NCBI RefSeq assembly: GCF_022965805.1
Contig: NW_027331510.1
Location: 248,001-312,000, forward strand
Direction of reading: 5' to 3'
Length of the DNA stretch: 64,000 bases
DNA from: Primulina eburnea
Lineage: Eukaryota > Streptophyta > Magnoliopsida > Lamiales > Gesneriaceae
The notes beneath the pieces are model-generated. The model saw nothing but the letters and a program-made list of their open reading frames with translations. It made no database searches and had not been told where the DNA came from. This document shows positions 22,991 through 33,857 of the stretch, piece after piece (positions within the stretch are counted from its first letter, which is position 1; each line of letters starts with the position of its first letter). A program made the position numbers and the translations under genes.

Positions 22991-24001
22991 TGTTAGACAT
23001 GAATTTTATTGTGGCAATGATAACTAAAACCAGTAGACCAGCAAACCAGTACAACAGAATAAATTATCAGTAGCTGCTGTTCTAGTAAAACTAAACCAGT
23101 AGAAAAGGGATAACAATACAAAACCAGTAGAGAGCATTTTCTAACGTTGCTATCTTAATTGTTACCGTTAAAGAGTTCCTAGTACTAGTATTAATTACAA
23201 CATTGAATACTATACGGAGTCATTTAATGCATATTACCCAATTAAGTATAAAACAAGACTGATTGTTTTATAGCTTTTCTGCAGGAACTTGTTTCGGTAA
23301 TAAAGCTGATTGTATCAGTTATCTGAAGACTTTTTCTGATTGTGAACGTTGAACTCAGTCGATTATATATACTTGGATCAAATCCTTGTTCGACACGACA
23401 CTTCGCTTATTATCATTTCTCAAGGAACAAAGCTACTCTATTATCAAACGAACATCAGAATTCCTTGAGTACTTAGAAAGTTCAACACAAAGAAAAAGTA
23501 GCACACGCCTCACAGCTTATATCAGATCTTTTAAAGATCATCTTGTGCTACTGATTCTTACACTCTTCAATCTCAAACATTGCTTATATTTTATCAGAAG
23601 AGTCTGTAATCTGAAAAGAGTCTTTTCAGAACTTTGTGTTTCGTATATTTGTGAGTTGAAGTAACTAAGAGTTTCAGTAGGCTAAGGTGTAAGTCCTTCT
23701 GAAGTGGGTGTGTACAAGAGTTGTACTGTAATATCCAAAGTCTTTTAGTTATACCTTCTGGAAATAGAAGAAGGGGAGACATAGAAGAGTTTATCTTCGA
23801 ACTTCCATAAACAACTGCTGCCTACTGTTTTATTGTTTTTCAACTACTTCATCAGATTGTTTCCGCACGTTTCATTGTAATCAGGTGAAAGTATTCACAC
23901 AAGATTAACTACTATCCTTAACAGGATTGTAGTACCTTATCAGAACGAAAAACGAGTAGAGTTTATTCACCCCCCTCTAAACTCAACTTCGATCCTCAAC
24001 A
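22991..24001 (+). repeat. 3' LTR of Sirevirus K
   Basis: TGTTAGACATG...CCTCAACA, 1011 bp, about 98 % identical to the 5' LTR by eye. The AAAAT duplication follows. Confidence 0.95.
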
Positions 24002-24391
24002 AAAATTAATTTAATGCAAGTAAAATCCACGTACCTTCTTATGAGAACTCTTTTGTCGAAATCAGGAATTTCTTGGAAAACAAGAAGCTTTCGCTGATGG
24101 ATTAAACAAGTTGAGACGAATAAGCCAATCTTGCAAGGAAAATCAAATTTTACATGTTATTTAAAAAATATCTCAAATGTATTAATTAAATCATCCGAAT
24201 TTTGTATTTATATTTTATAATTACTCATCCATATTGCATCATGAAACTCAAGCACCATATCTATATGTAAAACCGTTGCAAGTTTGTTTCTTGAAAGCAT
24301 CGATAACCTTCTTTTTCTTACCATTTCGTTGGTTCATAAAGTGGGATACGGTTTGTAATACAAAAAAATTGTGAAACGTTTTTGAATTTCA
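24002..24391 (+). other. Promoter-proximal and 5' UTR region of the RGLG gene
   Basis: The 390 bp between Sirevirus K and the RGLG start codon. It is AT-rich and has no gene. Before K inserted, it was continuous with the DNA left of 12852. Confidence 0.5.
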
Positions 24392-25065
24392 ATGGGAAAT
24401 AGTTGCTCAGTTCAAAGAACATTTTCATCTTCATTTGATGATAGTGGCTACCACCACCACCATCAGTGTTGTACCCCACTGCACCACCATGCTCTGCGAC
24501 CCTTGCACCACAACGCCGGCTGGACAAGAAATTCTCAAGAATTGATGACAATTACCAAACTTTGGATCAGGTTAGGCCATCGTGTTGAATTGCAAGCGGA
24601 ATTCTTGTTCCATTTGATTGGTTTAGCTGTCTAAGGACAACTGGATGGTTAGGCTAGGCTGTCTTAATTCATGTCACATCTATAAAAATGATGAAATTTC
24701 ATATATCATTCATAAAAAAATGGCAAATTCTGCTAAAAAAAAAATTAATTCACCATTCTCTTCCGAATAACTATCCACATCATCTTGATAAATAGAGTAT
24801 CTAGTAATTATTTACTTTTTCTCAGGTAACGGCTGCCCTTTCCCGGTCGGGATTAGAGTCTTCCAATCTAATTGTTGGTATTGATTTTACAAAGAGTAAT
24901 GAGTGGACAGGTTGTAAACTTCAAACATATGTGTAAATTTTTCAACAAATCCTCCAGAAAAATTTATAGGATTATGCTAACTTTTGATGAAAACCAGGAG
25001 CCAAGTCTTTTAACCGGAATAGCTTGCATCATCTCGAGAATGTCCAAAATCCCTACGAACAAGCC
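24392..25065 (+). pseudogene. RGLG: RGLG-type RING E3 ubiquitin ligase, 5' part, cut by a retrotransposon
   Basis: RGLG proteins are membrane-anchored ubiquitin ligases with a copine/vWA-like domain and a C-terminal RING. Exon 1 (24392-24570) starts MGNSCS, a plausible myristoylation and palmitoylation signal, and ends RRLDKKFSRIDDNYQTLDQ before GTTAGG. Exon 2 (24826-24910, after TTTCTCAG) gives VTAALSRSGLESSNLIVGID then FTKSNEWT. Exon 3 (from 24998, after AACCAG) gives GAKSFNRNSLHHL, ENVQNPYEQA and then stops being RGLG at 25065, where Sirevirus F begins. Exon phases agree (exon 1 to 2 phase 0; exon 2 to 3 phase 1). The MGNSCS frame and the RRLDKK frame of exon 1 differ, so one base was gained or lost near 24450-24470. 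The vWA rest and RING must lie beyond the window or be lost. Confidence 0.9.
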
Positions 25066-26023
25066 TGTTGGAAAAGAAATTCCGACGTTTGACAAAAGAT
25101 CTACCAACTGAATCCAACAACTGAATTGAACTAACTGATCGACATAACTGAACACGTCATCAGTCAACTGATCGCTACAACTGGAGTCTATTCTATCGTC
25201 AACTGATCCTTACTAGCTGATCTCTCAGTAGTACACGTCATCAGTTGAAAGCGACAACCGAAAAATAGTACAGCTATCTGCAACTGGTAGTGGCTCGCCG
25301 CATTTCAGAATGAACAGTGTACGATTGTCAGAATATATCGACGTGGCAATCAACGGTTAGAATATTCAAATATCTTTAATGTGACCGTTGAGAGGGAAGC
25401 CTATAAATAGTCGAAGGCAGCAGCTGAAGATCCATCGCATTCTCAGTTATCTTATCTTACTTGCTGTTACGCTGCAAAAATATCCACTCACATTCAGAAA
25501 TCCAAGCTCACGCTTATCAGTTATATCAGTAGTATTCAAGACTACGCTCTAGAGCTTTTATAGAACTTTGTAATCGATTGATAGATTTTCTAAGTTGTGC
25601 TAAGATCAGTTACGATCTGTAAAACTGTTGTATACTAAGAGTTTCAGTATTGGCAAAGTGATAAGTCCAAACTGAAGTGGGTCAGTACACTTTTTTGTAT
25701 TTGATCAAAGTCTTTTAGTGAATATCCTATCTTCATGATAGAAGGGGTGACGTAGGAGTTATTCAAGTCTCCGAACATCCAGAAATAAATTGTGGTGTTA
25801 TTACTTTCAGTTATTATTTCCAGTTAGATACTCTATCTTTCAGTTAGTTAGTTTTCCGCAACTGTTTTGTTCAGTTTAACTGATTGTTATTGACCGACGG
25901 GATATTTAGATTCAGTTTGTAACACAACTGAAATCTGTTTGTCGAAGTATAATTTTAATTGAGCAGTGTTTATTCAACCCCCCTTCTTCTAAACACTCTT
26001 CACCCGATTCACCGATCCTTTCA
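25066..26023 (+). repeat. 5' LTR of Sirevirus F
   Basis: It starts TGTTGGAAAAG and ends GATCCTTTCA; 958 bp. A TATA box (CTATAAATAG, 25401-25410) is clear. U3 (about 25095-25260) is crowded with AACTGA/TCAGTT strings. Confidence 0.85.
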
Positions 26024-26025
26024 AG

Positions 26026-26037
26026 TGGTATCAGAGC
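26026..26037 (+). other. Primer binding site, initiator tRNA-Met (F)
   Basis: TGGTATCAGAGC two bases after the LTR end. Confidence 0.93.
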
Positions 26038-26081
26038 AAGTCATATCCGTTCAAAGATTATCTATACTCAAATCGCTCACT

Positions 26082-28049
26082 ATGTCTTCATTCAACAAGA
26101 TTCATATGTTCTCCAGAGAAGATTTCGACGATTGGAAGATCAGGATGCAGGCTCATCTAGCTGCACAGGATGATGACATGTGGTACGTTATAACTGACGG
26201 ACCCATGAAGATCTTGAAAGCCAATACAACAGTTGCAATCACAGATGGAGCACCTCACCGTATTGAAAAGCCCAGAGATGAGTGGACTGCTGAAGACAAG
26301 AGAAAAGCTAATTTGTATAATGTAGCAAAAGACATATTGTACAAAACACTGGACAAAGTGACGTTCAGTAAAATCAAGATGTGCAAGACAGCCAAAGAGA
26401 TTTGGGAGAAATTAATCCAGCTTTGCGAAGGCAATGAACAAACTAAAGAAAACAAGCTATCTGTTGCTGTACAGAAGTTAGACAACATCATAATGAAAGT
26501 TGGAGAAACAATGCATGAATATGATGAAAAAACCAGCTGCATCATCAACGAACTGAATGCACTTGGAAAAGTGTATACCAATAAAGAAGTAGGATTGAAG
26601 GTTATCAGAGGTCTTCCCAAGGAATGGGATGTGAAAACCATGACTATGAGAGAGTATAAAGATCTGAACAAATTTGAACTCCATGACCTGTTCGCTGACT
26701 TAAAAGCATATGAGTTTGAACTGCAAACTCGAGAAAGAGAACCATCTACCCCAGCAGCAACCAGTGCCTTAGCTGCTGTAAGATCAGAACCAACTGGTTC
26801 AGTTGAAAAAGCTACAGATCAACTAAGCAATGACGCCATGCCATTGTTCATCAGGAAATTCGGAAGATTCATGAGGAAGAATCAAGGGAATTTTCAGAAG
26901 CAGTACCAAAGAAACAATTCCAGAGAAGAGTCCAATGCATGCTACAACTGTGGCAAACCTGGTCATTTTATTGCTGACTGTCCCAAGCCTAAGAAGGACA
27001 GTCAAGTCTCAACTGAAAGAAAGAAGAAAGTGTATGAGCACAAGAGGAGATATAAGGACGACAAGAAGCCTTATAGAAAGAAGCATGAAGTACTCCTAGC
27101 TGAGGATAGCAAAGCCAAATGGGCAGAAACTGACAGCGAAGAGTCAGAACCAGAAACCTCTTGCAGCTCTAGTGAACATGAAGAAGAAGTAAAGTGCTTG
27201 ATGGCTGACGATACAGACGTTTAATCAAGCAGCCAACATGTATTTGACTTTAGTTCAACTGATTTCACAATAGAAGAACTTATTTCGACTCTTCATGACA
27301 TGGTTAGTGAGTATCAAAAGCTTGACTTATCATTTGAAAAGGCCAGAGTAGAGCAAACTGATCCTATCGACAATAAAACAACAACTGATATATTAGTTGA
27401 GATGTTGAGTCTAAAAAGGGAGATTGTCGAACTCAATACTGAAAGGAGCAAGGATCAATTAATGATTCAAAAGTTAATGCTTGAAAATTCAAAGCAAACT
27501 GAGCTCATTCAGACTTGGAATAAATCATCCGTTGCATTGACTGATATACAGAACTCTCAGAAATCATTTACTGATAAAACTGGCTTAGGGTTCAGTAACC
27601 AGGATGAAACACCTTCCAAAGATACTCAACCAAAACTGAATATGGATAAAAGAAAATATATTCACTTTGTCAAATCAGTTATGGTACAAAAACAAGCTGA
27701 ACCGAGTAAACTGATTGAACAGCCAACTCATAATATGAGCAAGGGCAAAAGATGTGGTATTGGTTATAGCCCAAGAGTTGTGACTGACTCACGAAGTCAG
27801 CCACCAAAAATTTTCAGCAAAAACTACTCAAATGGCTATTTAAACTACTATAACAGCAAGCCAGTTCAGAAAAGATACTGGCTGAACAATCAGTCGAAAA
27901 AGGGCAAATCACATGTTGTATCTTCTGCACACCATACACCACACACACAGAGACCGGGAAAGACAATTTGGAATACAGCAACTGGACGGTCAGTTAGACT
28001 GATCCAAGTATGGATTCCTAAAGGACTAATCAACTTTGGACCCAAATAG
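26082..28049 (+). pseudogene. gag: Sirevirus F Gag with one premature stop
   Basis: The start chosen is ATG at 26082 (MSSFNKIHMFSREDFDDWK), which matches the Gag start of element K. The core domain, the zinc knuckle CYNCGKPGHFIADC, a basic Lys/Arg patch and an acidic Ser/Glu stretch come in the same order as in K. A TAA at 27222 interrupts one otherwise open frame; the second part (27225-28049) ends INFGPK and TAG at 28047. It is a nonsense change only, with no frameshift, so the copy decayed slowly. Confidence 0.9.
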
Positions 28050-28081
28050 AAAAGAGCACCACAATCTTATCTTGTGTTTGA

Positions 28082-28791
28082 TTGCAGCTAATAGGTACAA
28101 GCATTGGTTCTATATGGTATTTGGACAGTGGATGTTCACGTCACATGACAGGAGATTCAAATTTATTATCTCAAATGACTAAGTACACTGGACCAAACAT
28201 CAGTTTTGGAGATAATTCTAAAGGTAAAACTGTGGGTAAGGGTAAGCTTATCCATGGTAACTTCACCATTAATGATGTTTTATTAGTTGAGAATCTCAAG
28301 TATAATCTGATCAGTATCAGTCAGTTATGCGATAATGGATTCTCAGAGAGTTTGACAAACATTCTTGTTCAGTCAAAAACTCAACTGAAGAGATCATCCT
28401 AACTGGCAAAAGGTGTGGAAACACTTACAAAGTCAGCTGGAATGATCAAGCTTATGCACCATTATGCTTTATTGCTTCTAAATCTTCTAAAAACTGGTTG
28501 TGGCATAAGAGATTGAACCACCTGAATTTCAAATCTATTGCATATTTGAGTAATCACGATCTTGTTACTGGATTGCCCAAAATGGATTTTATCAAAGACA
28601 AAATTTGCTCAGCATGTCAGTTTGGTAAACAAATCAAATCCTCTTTTAAGAACAAGGGTCGTAAATCTTCTTCCCGATGCTTAGAACTGTTACATATGGA
28701 TTTATTTGGTCCAATACCAGTCATGAGCTGAGGGGGAATGAAATACACCTTGGTGGTTGTAGATGATTTTTCAAGATTCACTTGGGTTATA
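28082..28791 (+). pseudogene. pol: Sirevirus F protease and integrase start, broken
   Basis: Protease motif IWYLDSGCSRHMTGD follows a stop-closed junction as in K. The frame shifts near 28345 in the protease C-terminus. Integrase zinc-binding part (WHKRLNHLN...CSACQFGKQ) and the first catalytic Asp (LHMDLFGPIPVM) follow from 28498. A TGA lies at 28729. The sequence ends inside the integrase core (DDFSRFTWVI) at 28791, where chromovirus E is inserted. Confidence 0.9.
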
Positions 28792-29444
28792 TGTAATAGC
28801 CGATCCCGGTGTACAGTACGGTTTAAGTTTTGTATGTTTATTAGGTTTTGTGATTTAGAAGTTTAGAGTTGTGTTATGGGTTATAGTATAGTTGGTATTA
28901 TTGTTTTATGGCCTGGTTGATATTGTTAGTTGATGGTGGTTGCGTCATTTCAGTGTTTCGGATCGATTGTAGTTGCATTGGTATGTTTCTTGGCCGTGAC
29001 CAGACCGAACCCGCGGTAGTGCAAGCAGTGCACCCGCGGTCTGCATTTGTGGATTTTTGGGAGTTTTGCCGAAGCCACACCGCACCCGCGGTGTTAAGTG
29101 TACCGCACCCGCGGTGATTGCAGGACCGCACCCGCGGTCGTCGAGTTCAGGATTTTTGTGTGGTTGCCGAGAGCTTAGCGCACCCGCGGTGCTTGTTGGA
29201 GCGCACCCGCGGTGATGAACAGTACATGTATGGGCGAGATTTTAAGTGCTTTTTGGATGAGTTGACTTCACTTTTTTCCTCATTCTTTCCTCTCCATTCT
29301 CGATTTCTCTCTTCAAACCAAGGGTTTTCCCTCATTTCTTTCATTTCCTACCTTTGATTTTTGGATTTAGTTGGTGATTTGAGTTGAGATCGAAGTTCTT
29401 CTTGGTGCTAGGAAGCTAAGGTAAGCTTTTGGTTGCATTATTTC
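28792..29444 (+). repeat. Chromovirus E, 5' LTR, left segment
   Basis: It starts TGTAATAGCCGATCCCGG and matches, in plus orientation, the LTR of element B. It is split at 29444 by element D and goes on at 54108. The two parts add up to 1597 bp against 1568 bp for the LTR of B. It holds seven copies of the ACCGCACCCGCGGT-type motif at 29004-29213. The five bases before it (TTATA, 28787-28791) are the expected left target duplication. Confidence 0.9.
29004..29213. repeat. Array of seven ACCGCACCCGCGGT-type motifs (E)
   Basis: Copies start at about 29004, 29028, 29079, 29102, 29125, 29178 and 29201. Three are full ACCGCACCCGCGGT; the others differ in the first three or four bases. All keep CCCGCGGT. 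Confidence 0.93.
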
Positions 29445-31588
29445 TGTTAGAGTAGGTGCCCGTCGAGCCAAGTGTTGGCCGAATGTTCACAATGAAACTC
29501 TATGTATAAGCAATCTTTATTTTAATAATATTTGAAATTATTACTTTGGCACATCTTTATCTGTATACCCATGCTAGTTGCATAGATAAAGCCCTTGAAT
29601 ATACAAATAGTAGAAAGAATATGAGATGCTCATATGATGAGTATCATGAAACTCATATTTGTAATACTGTATATTCTAAACGGTTCCTAGTCGATTGAGC
29701 CGCCACTAAGAAGGATATAGGCCGCTCGAGTTAGAGACTAGTATCTGCGATGTGAGTACCATGTTTCATTGGTAGGGGACATTGTGATGTCCGAGCATGC
29801 AGATAGGTGCTCCTTGTAGAGTGCACTGAACAACCCTCCATAAAAGGACTTTCCAAGTGGTTCTCACTTATCGAGTGGAAATGTCCTAGTTTATGGTTGT
29901 ACAGAATTAGTCCTTATGACCCGGGACAACATTGAGACTCTACGTGCTAGAATTACACTTTGACTTGTTTACCGACTCTCATGGGGTCATCAGGTGGCAA
30001 GGTTGGGTGTTCTGTCGAAACACATAGGAGTCGATGCATTGTAGTCGGGGATTCACCGCTTACCTTCGGGTATGGATATCCTATGTGTTATCATGTGTAT
30101 GTAGATCGAAATCTCTGGCCAGAGTATGGTGGTAATTATGAAATAGTTTCATAGATTACACCATCGATGCAACTACGACATGACACATAGTATCGATTCA
30201 TTGACAACTCTCGATAAACCAATGGTTGTCGAATCGATCGGGATATATGAGTTGAAGGGACCGTACTGTACGCTAACCATAATTGAATGGTTCTTGCAGG
30301 CACTATCATGTGATACCTAGGGAATCACGTAAGCGATGCTGCTAGGCGTTTAACGTGATTGGTTGGGTACTATCAGACTTGAGTTCTGACATTCTTTTTA
30401 TCAAGGAGTTGATAAGTAAGAATGGAGCAATTGGGGTATGCTCAAATAAGGACATGTTTAGTCCGAATCACATAGAGATGTGAACCCACGGCTAGTTGTA
30501 TCAATGAACCATTGAGGGCCACACAAGTACTAGCTTTGTAGATCCCGTTGAGAAGTAAAAATAGTTCAATGTGTTGAACGGCTTATAAAGGAGTTTATAA
30601 GCGTAAGGAAAATTAGAAGTATGACTTCTATAAAGGAGAAAATAGTTCAATGTGTTGAACGACTTATAAATGAGTTTATAAGTGTAAAGAAAAATAGAAG
30701 TATGACTTCTATGAAAGAAATGTAAATTTTAATTTATGGAAGTGTTCCTAAATTAAAATTTGGCCGAGTGAATAATGTATTTGAAAATTGTGATTTTCAT
30801 AAATATTATTATGGACTAAATTAAATTAATTCAAGTGTTGAATTAATTAAACACTAGTGGACCTAGTAGAGTCCAAATAATTAAATTAATTCAAGTGTTG
30901 AATTAATTAAATAACATTGGGCCTTGTAGAGCCCAATTAGAAATAATTATTTAACTAGTGGGCTTGAGTAAAATCAAGTAAGGATTAATTGGGCTCAAAT
31001 GTGTTTGAGACAATTTAAATAAAGTCCATGGGCTTTGTAAAGGTTACAAGCCCACATGCAAAGCATGCATAGGAGGTGAAAGGTTGGAGAATATTTTTTA
31101 TTAAAAAATTGCATGGCATGCAACTTTTTCACTTTTGCTTTTTGCAACACCAAGACATGAAAAATTAATTCATTCTCCTTCCCCCTCCAAGTGAGATGGC
31201 CGAAATTCTCCTCCCCTTTTTCTCCCAAAATTTTGTTCTTCAATTTGTTGAGGAACACTTCACTTCTCTTTGAAAAATCCTCATATTTTTCTAGTGCAAA
31301 ATATGAGGGGATCTACCTAGTTGGTGGTGGGCTTAATTTGAAGGAAAGATTCAAGAACTTGGAGGAGAGCTTGTAGATAGTTTCTTGCCTTTGAAGAGCT
31401 TAGTTGTTTGACAACTAGTTGGAGCCACAATCAATCTTTTAAAGATTGATAGGTATGATTTCTAAACACACTATGAATGTCATTTTGGTGTTTAAATGTA
31501 TTTTGCTACACAAACTCTAGGGGGCCGAAATTTTCTTTAAAATTATGCTTCCGTTGTACTTTCGGTCTCCCTAAATCGTTCCCTTTCA
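29445..31588 (+). repeat. 5' LTR of copia element D
   Basis: TGTTAGAGTAGGTGCCC to CCCTTTCA, 2144 bp, unusually long for a copia LTR. It contains two imperfect copies of about 95 bp (near 30550-30720) and of a TTAATTCAAGTGTTGAATTA unit (near 30830 and 30890). Confidence 0.95.
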
Positions 31589-31590
31589 AG

Positions 31591-31603
31591 TGGTATGAAG
31601 AGC
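31591..31603 (+). other. Degenerate initiator-Met primer site (D)
   Basis: TGGTATGAAGAGC lies two bases after the LTR. Compared with TGGTATCAGAGC it has a substitution and an extra base, so priming may be weakened. Confidence 0.75.
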
Positions 31604-32244
31604 TATGGTTACCATTTTGTGTAGCATAATACATGATATTATATTGAGATCATTTTCTAACCGTTTGAGATATTTTTTGCAACCAAAATCAAGGCCACTT
31701 TTGAAGCTATTTTGGGCAGCATGTTGCTGCCCATTTCGGGCGCCTCGGGCTGCCCGAGGGGCTGCCCGAAACCGGCAGCAAGGGCAGCCCCTTGGGCTGC
31801 CCGAAACCTCTAGTTTAAAATAAAAAAAAAATTTTTTTTGTTGTGGCCGGAATCCGGCGACGGTGATGACGACTAGGGTTTCCAAAAATGTTTTGGACAA
31901 TCTTAGTGTCATGGGCCTTGAGTTGTTGGGCCATTAGATGGTCAACATATTTTGTGAAATTTAAATGGGCCAAAGTATTTTTGGTGAAAAATGAGTTTTG
32001 GGCCCTTAAGTTTAAATTTACAATTGTTGCATATATTTTCTCATAAAATAAATAATTGAAGTTGGACTTTAATTATTTATAGTAAATTGTGATTTACAAG
32101 AAATTCGATTATAAATAAATTAATTTGAAAGTAGACAAAGGAGTTTGTATACTTTGTTAATTTAATTTATAATTGTGGCGGTTAGTGATTGGATCAAGAT
32201 ATATAATATTGGATCAATTAGTTATGGTGATAATTAATTGATGG
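31604..32244 (+). other. Leader of element D, left part, with GC-rich palindrome cluster
   Basis: Non-coding leader between the primer site and the insertion of B. At 31712-31806 a GC-rich cluster repeats GGGCTGCCC and its complement GGGCAGCCC at least six times, including the perfect palindrome TCGGGCTGCCCGA (31745-31757). The surrounding leader is AT-rich. Confidence 0.85.
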
Positions 32245-32249
32245 TGTAT

Positions 32250-33817
32250 TGTGACACCCTGACCCGTTACAATCAAAATACAGCGGAATTTAAAATTTTC
32301 TTTCAAATGGAAGGAGTTTCAAAATACATTTCATAAAATGTTTACAAAATAGCAATACATGATCATTCCAATGACATAACAAAATACAAAATATCATTAG
32401 TGTGATCATGTTACAAAATGATACAAAATAATCATCCTTCCAATCTTCGTATGCATATGACCCCAATCCACTGTCAACGTCCCGGTCCGTCACTCTTATC
32501 TGCATCACATGAATAAACTGAAATGAGAATAAATCTCAGCAAGTGGAACTCTAACATAGCAATGGTACATAGTATACTCTGTAAAACATGGCTTTTAAAT
32601 CATGAATACCATCAACTCTGAACATGGATAACGTAGCAATAACAATAGCAATAGCAATAGCAATAAGATGGTATTCTCTTTTCTCTGGTTGGATTGATAT
32701 CAATAGTATCGCTGTCTGTGGTTGCTAGTATCCCAAATCGATATAAACCGATAACTGTGCAGGATAAAAGCCTATGGTCGATGATCATCTAATTGCATGC
32801 AATGCTCTGACTATGATTAATCAATCCAATAAAAACATTTGAACTCTGAAACATTTAAAGCCGTCGTTTCGCAATCTCATATTTTCTTGTATTCCCTTTA
32901 TAACAATAGTGAGAATCAATACATAGCAATGAATCAATCGAAGGGAATAACACTTTGAAACCTTTAAAACACAATACATATAATATCATGTGAGCAAAGG
33001 GATGAAATTCCACTTACTACCCAATAGCACACCTCCAAATAAACTCTTAGCCACCACCTACAACAATAGTCCAAAGATAACACCAATATCAACTCTAAAA
33101 TCCCATAAACAAGTCAAATAATCCATCAACCAACTCAAACATCAACTCCAAGCCAACACTAAACTCAAAACCTCAATAGAATCGCACCAAAAACTTACCT
33201 AAGCTTCCTTATACCACGGAGAACGATGATCTCAAGTCGGAAATCCAAATAACTCCAAGAATCAAAGGTAGGAAGCACTTGAAAATGGAGAAAACCCTTG
33301 CAATGGAGAGAATCTCGAATGGGAGAGAAGAAGATAAGGTAAGGTATGGCCAACAACTCCCAAAAAGTAGCTTAAAATCTCGCCCATACTTACACCGCGG
33401 GTGCGGTCACACAACCACCGCGGGTGCGGTAAGCTCACGGCATTCCAAATAAATTCCATGCACGAACACCGCGGGTGCGGTGCTACAATTACCGCGGGTG
33501 CGGTCTCCACCGCGGGTGCGGTCCTTGCACTGCCGCGGGTGCGGTGATGCCACGGCCTTCCAAATGCAAAATGGTGAATAGTACACCGCGGGGGCACTCC
33601 TCTAAGAGCGCGGGTGCACTCTACTCACGGCAATGAACAGTACAAATCCAACTAAAATCGATCCGAAACGCTGAAACGAACAATCAACACCAACTAATAC
33701 CTCAAATAAATAATAACCAATAATACTATGGCCCAAAACACAACTCTAAACATCTAAATCACAAACCCAAATACGAGTAAAGCTAAAACCGTACCGTACA
33801 CCGGCTCGGCTATTACA
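32250..33817 (-). repeat. 3' LTR of chromovirus B
   Basis: Plus strand TGTGACACCCTGACCC to CGGCTATTACA, 1568 bp. It has six good ACCGCGGGTGCGGT motifs (33394, 33417, 33468, 33491, 33509, 33532) and two degenerate ones near 33584 and 33607. A 141-nt GT-AG intron-like segment (33198 down to 33058) is shared with E. Confidence 0.95.
33394..33622. repeat. Array of ACCGCGGGTGCGGT motifs, 3' LTR of B
   Basis: Six near-exact copies plus two degenerate copies on the plus strand, with irregular spacing of 18-51 bp. CCGCGG is a perfect palindrome inside each unit. Confidence 0.95.
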
Positions 33818-33830
33818 ATCTCCCCTCCTT
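33818..33830 (-). other. Polypurine tract (B)
   Basis: On the minus strand AAGGAGGGGAGAT directly before the 3' LTR. Confidence 0.9.
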
Positions 33831-33857
33831 AGAGGAATTTCGTCCTCGAAATTGACG

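Larger units (their letters stand above)
12853..24001 (+). mobile_element. Sirevirus K, complete Ty1/copia element with env-like ORF
   Basis: Length is 11149 bp. LTRs of 1011 bp lie at 12853-13863 and 22991-24001. A perfect 5-bp target duplication AAAAT flanks it (12848-12852 and 24002-24006). In order: initiator-Met primer site, gag with zinc knuckle, protease, integrase, RT, RNase H, a spacer, an env-like ORF and a polypurine tract. The LTRs differ by roughly 19 substitutions by eye (about 2 %). Gag and the env-like ORF are open, but pol has two nonsense codons and a deletion, so the copy is not autonomous. Confidence 0.97.
25066..28791 (+). mobile_element. Sirevirus F, 5' part
   Basis: The second Sirevirus, different in LTR from K but related in Gag and Pol. 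LTR 25066-26023, initiator-Met primer site 26026-26037, gag 26082-28049, protease and integrase to 28791, where chromovirus E is inserted. The remainder should lie to the right of the window. The left five bases AAGCC (25061-25065), the last bases of the RGLG exon, are one expected half of its target duplication. Confidence 0.92.

Noticed and set aside
24392..24634. Complete small protein MGNSCS... with a His run
   Set aside because: The second half in this frame reads through the RGLG exon 1 border into its intron; it is the broken first exon of RGLG.
28792..29444. Possible truncated or solo LTR
   Set aside because: The missing part resumes at 54108 with matching sequence and summed length; it is the 5' LTR of E split by D.
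31586..31912. Minus-strand 108-residue frame with repeated Arg/Ala
   Set aside because: It reads through the GC-rich palindrome cluster of the D leader and has no homology.
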